Notes under the pieces: model-generated
The model's database searches: none
What the model saw: only the letters and a program-made list of their open reading frames with translations
Told to the model about the DNA's origin: nothing
Source: Myxococcales bacterium
Lineage (GTDB): Bacteria; Myxococcota; Myxococcia; Myxococcales; Anaeromyxobacteraceae
NCBI GenBank assembly: GCA_021779335.1
Contig: JAJYAW010000159.1
Span: 1 to 6,714 of the forward strand
DNA length: 6,714 nt
Direction of reading: 5' to 3'
In this document: positions 5,167 to 6,714 of the stretch, in pieces
How positions within the stretch are numbered: the first letter of the stretch is position 1
How the letters are laid out: every line of letters begins with the position of its first letter
Program-made: the position numbers and the translations under genes

Positions 5167-6597
5167 ATGGAGATCCTCTTCGTCGCCTCGGAGCTGGCGC
5201 CGCTCTCCAAGTCGGGTGGCCTGGGCGACGTGGCGGCGGCGCTGCCGGCCGCCCTGGCGGCGCGCGGCCACGCCGTCTCGGTGGTCTCGCCCCGCTACGG
5301 CTCCATCGACCCGGCCCGGCACGGCTTCGAGGCGGTCCACCGGGCCATCCGGGTGCGCGGCGAGCCCGCCAGCTTGTGGGTGCGGCGGCGGGGCGGCCTG
5401 GCCCACTACCTGGTCGAGCACGAGCACTACTTCGGCTCCCGGCGCGGCCTCTACGGCGACCAGCAGCACGAGTTCGGCGACAACGCCGAGCGCTTCGCCT
5501 ACCTGTGCCGCGCCGCCCTGGAGGTGCCGGCCGCCTTCGGGCTCAGGCCCGGCATCCTGCACCTCAACGACTGGCAGACCGGCCTGGCGGCCTGGCTGCT
5601 GCGCCACGAGCACGCCGACGACGCGGTGCTCCGCTCCACCCGCTCGGTCTTCACCATCCACAACCTGGCCTACCAGGGCGTCTTCCGGAAGGAGGTCCTG
5701 CCGGCGCTCGGGCTGCCCTGGGACGTCTTCCGCTTCGACGCCATGGAGTTCCACGACCGGCTCAACTTCATGAAGGCCGGCCTGGTCTTCGCCGACGCCC
5801 TCACCACCGTCTCGCCCACCTACGCGCACGAGATCCAGACGGCGGAGGGGGGCGAGGGGCTGGACGGCCTGCTGCGCCACCGGCGGCGGGACCTGACCGG
5901 CATCCTCAACGGCATCGACCACCAGGAGTGGGACCCGGCCACCGATCGCCACCTGCCCGCCCACTTCGACGCCCACGCCCTGGCCGGCAAGCACGCCTGC
6001 AAGCGGGCCCTGCAGGAGGAGCTCGGGCTGCCGGCGCGGGCCGACCTGCCGCTGGTGGCCATGGTGGGCCGGCTGGCCGACCAGAAGGGGATGGACCTGG
6101 TCCTGGCGGCGCTGCCGGACCTCATGCGGCGTGAGCTGCAGGTGGCGCTGCTGGGGAGCGGCCGGCGCGACTGGGAGGAGGCCTTCGCCGGCGCGGCCCG
6201 GGAGCACCCGCACCGCCTGGCGGCGCGCCTGGGGTTCGACGAGGGGCTGGCCCACCGCATCGAGGCGGGCGCCGACATCTTCCTCATGCCGAGCCGCTTC
6301 GAGCCCTGCGGCCTGAACCAGCTCTACTCGCTCCGCTACGGCACGGTGCCGGTGGTGCGGCGGGTGGGCGGCCTGGCCGACACGGTGCAGGACTTCGACG
6401 GCTGGAAGCAGGGGACCGGCTTCGTCTTCGCCGACTACGACCCGCGCGCCATGCTGGCCGGGCTGCGCCGCGCCAAGGAGGCCTTCCGCGACAAGCGCGC
6501 CTGGAACGCCATGCTGAGGCGGGGCATGGCCCAGGACTACTCCTGGGGCCGGAGCGCGGCGCGCTACGAGGCGCTCTACGACGGGCTGCTGCGGTAG
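5167..6597 (+). CDS. glgA: Glycogen synthase (GT5), GlgA
   Basis: A 476-residue cytoplasmic glycosyltransferase that adds glucose from ADP-glucose (or another nucleotide glucose) to the non-reducing ends of alpha-1,4-glucan. Length and motifs match the bacterial GlgA family. The N-terminal GT5 domain begins ILFVASELAPLSKSGGLGDV, with K15 as the nucleotide-sugar-binding lysine of the KxGGL motif. HLNDWQTGL at 132-140 corresponds to the acceptor/donor-cleft segment HxxDW. In the C-terminal GT-B domain, VGRLADQKG (300-308) supplies R302 and K307, SRFEPCGL (376-383) supplies E379 and C381, and GGLADTV (401-407) closes the active site. All expected catalytic residues are present, so the enzyme should be functional. 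Its ATG lies 7 bp after the galT stop with no clear Shine-Dalgarno (the nearest purine run, AAGGTGG at 5145-5151, is too far), so translational coupling to galT is likely. No glgC, glgB or glgP is present in the window. Confidence 0.97.
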   Translation: MEILFVASELAPLSKSGGLGDVAAALPAALAARGHAVSVVSPRYGSIDPARHGFEAVHRAIRVRGEPASLWVRRRGGLAHYLVEHEHYFGSRRGLYGDQQHEFGDNAERFAYLCRAALEVPAAFGLRPGILHLNDWQTGLAAWLLRHEHADDAVLRSTRSVFTIHNLAYQGVFRKEVLPALGLPWDVFRFDAMEFHDRLNFMKAGLVFADALTTVSPTYAHEIQTAEGGEGLDGLLRHRRRDLTGILNGIDHQEWDPATDRHLPAHFDAHALAGKHACKRALQEELGLPARADLPLVAMVGRLADQKGMDLVLAALPDLMRRELQVALLGSGRRDWEEAFAGAAREHPHRLAARLGFDEGLAHRIEAGADIFLMPSRFEPCGLNQLYSLRYGTVPVVRRVGGLADTVQDFDGWKQGTGFVFADYDPRAMLAGLRRAKEAFRDKRAWNAMLRRGMAQDYSWGRSAARYEALYDGLLR

Positions 6598-6610
6598 CGC
6601 CCCCGCGGCC

Positions 6611-6633
6611 CCGCGCCGCCGAGGCGGGCGCGG
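6611..6633. terminator. Hairpin between convergent genes; possible two-way terminator
   Basis: CCGCGCCGC (6611-6619) pairs with GCGGGCGCGG (6624-6633) with one bulged G, giving a nine-pair stem and a CGAG loop. It lies 13 nt after the glgA stop and just before the stop of the probable convergent gene, where a shared terminator would be expected. There is no T-run on either strand, and in DNA this rich in G and C such stems arise easily. Confidence 0.35.
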
Positions 6634-6636
6634 CGG

Positions 6637-6714
6637 CTAGAAGAGCCCCGGGAGGTGGCGCTGCGCCAGGGTCGGCGCGGGCGGCGCCGGGAAGGCGGCG
6701 ACCGGCGCGGGCCG
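6637..6714 (-). CDS. Partial 3' end of an unidentified convergent gene
   Basis: Reading the minus strand from the window edge gives 25 sense codons and then TAG (6639-6637). The peptide ends AQRHLPGLF after an Ala/Pro-rich stretch. All 25 sense codons end in G or C, and every A or T falls at position 1 or 2, the pattern of real genes here. The stop is 39 bp from the glgA stop, a normal convergent arrangement. The piece is too short to assign a product, and it could be chance. Confidence 0.4.
   Translation of the reverse strand, partial: RPAPVAAFPAPPAPTLAQRHLPGLF

Noticed and set aside
4193..5773. A 526-codon plus-strand frame across galT and glgA
   Set aside because: It is an out-of-frame shadow with biased composition; the GalT and GlgA motifs lie in other frames.
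1..6714. Search for CRISPR repeats, tRNA/rRNA, insertion sequences, attachment sites and defence genes
   Set aside because: No regularly spaced repeats, cloverleaf-like stretches, terminal inverted repeats or transposase/nuclease motifs were seen; nearly all the sequence is used by housekeeping-type genes.

Overview
The window is very G+C-rich, with almost every codon ending in G or C. All confident genes lie on the + strand and are tightly packed. Codon use, GTG and TTG starts, the myxobacterial style of PilZ protein and the gene content suggest a deltaproteobacterium/Myxococcota, most likely Anaeromyxobacter-like. That placement is inference from style, not from a marker gene.

Layout, left to right: a PilZ-domain protein (about 40-618); a cytoplasmic GH57 alpha-glucan hydrolase/transferase with a TTG start and a strong Shine-Dalgarno (640-2820); an intergenic hairpin and a promoter-like element (2821-2898); a 12-TM major facilitator of the TetA/DHA1 type (2899-4134); a GalT-family nucleotidyltransferase of the short, two-metal-site kind (4158-5159); and glycogen synthase glgA (5167-6597). 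At the right edge, after a G+C hairpin, the last 25 codons of a convergent minus-strand gene appear to enter the window (6637-6714).

The theme is storage-glucan (glycogen/maltodextrin) metabolism. GlgA builds alpha-1,4-glucan from a nucleotide glucose, and the GH57 enzyme cleaves or rearranges alpha-glucan in the cytoplasm. The GalT-like enzyme interconverts nucleotide sugars and hexose-1-phosphates, linking to the GlgA donor pool. galT and glgA are 7 bp apart and almost certainly co-transcribed. The PilZ protein, 21 bp before the GH57 gene, is a possible c-di-GMP link, although its binding motif is altered. The MFS transporter may start its own transcript and need not belong to the pathway.

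I saw no mobile element, CRISPR array, RNA gene or phage signature, and I do not claim a new system. The points most worth a second look are the true activity of the GalT-like enzyme, the PilZ-glucan pairing with its altered motif, and two promoter-like elements that both sit exactly 8 nt before a GTG codon, suggesting leaderless mRNAs.
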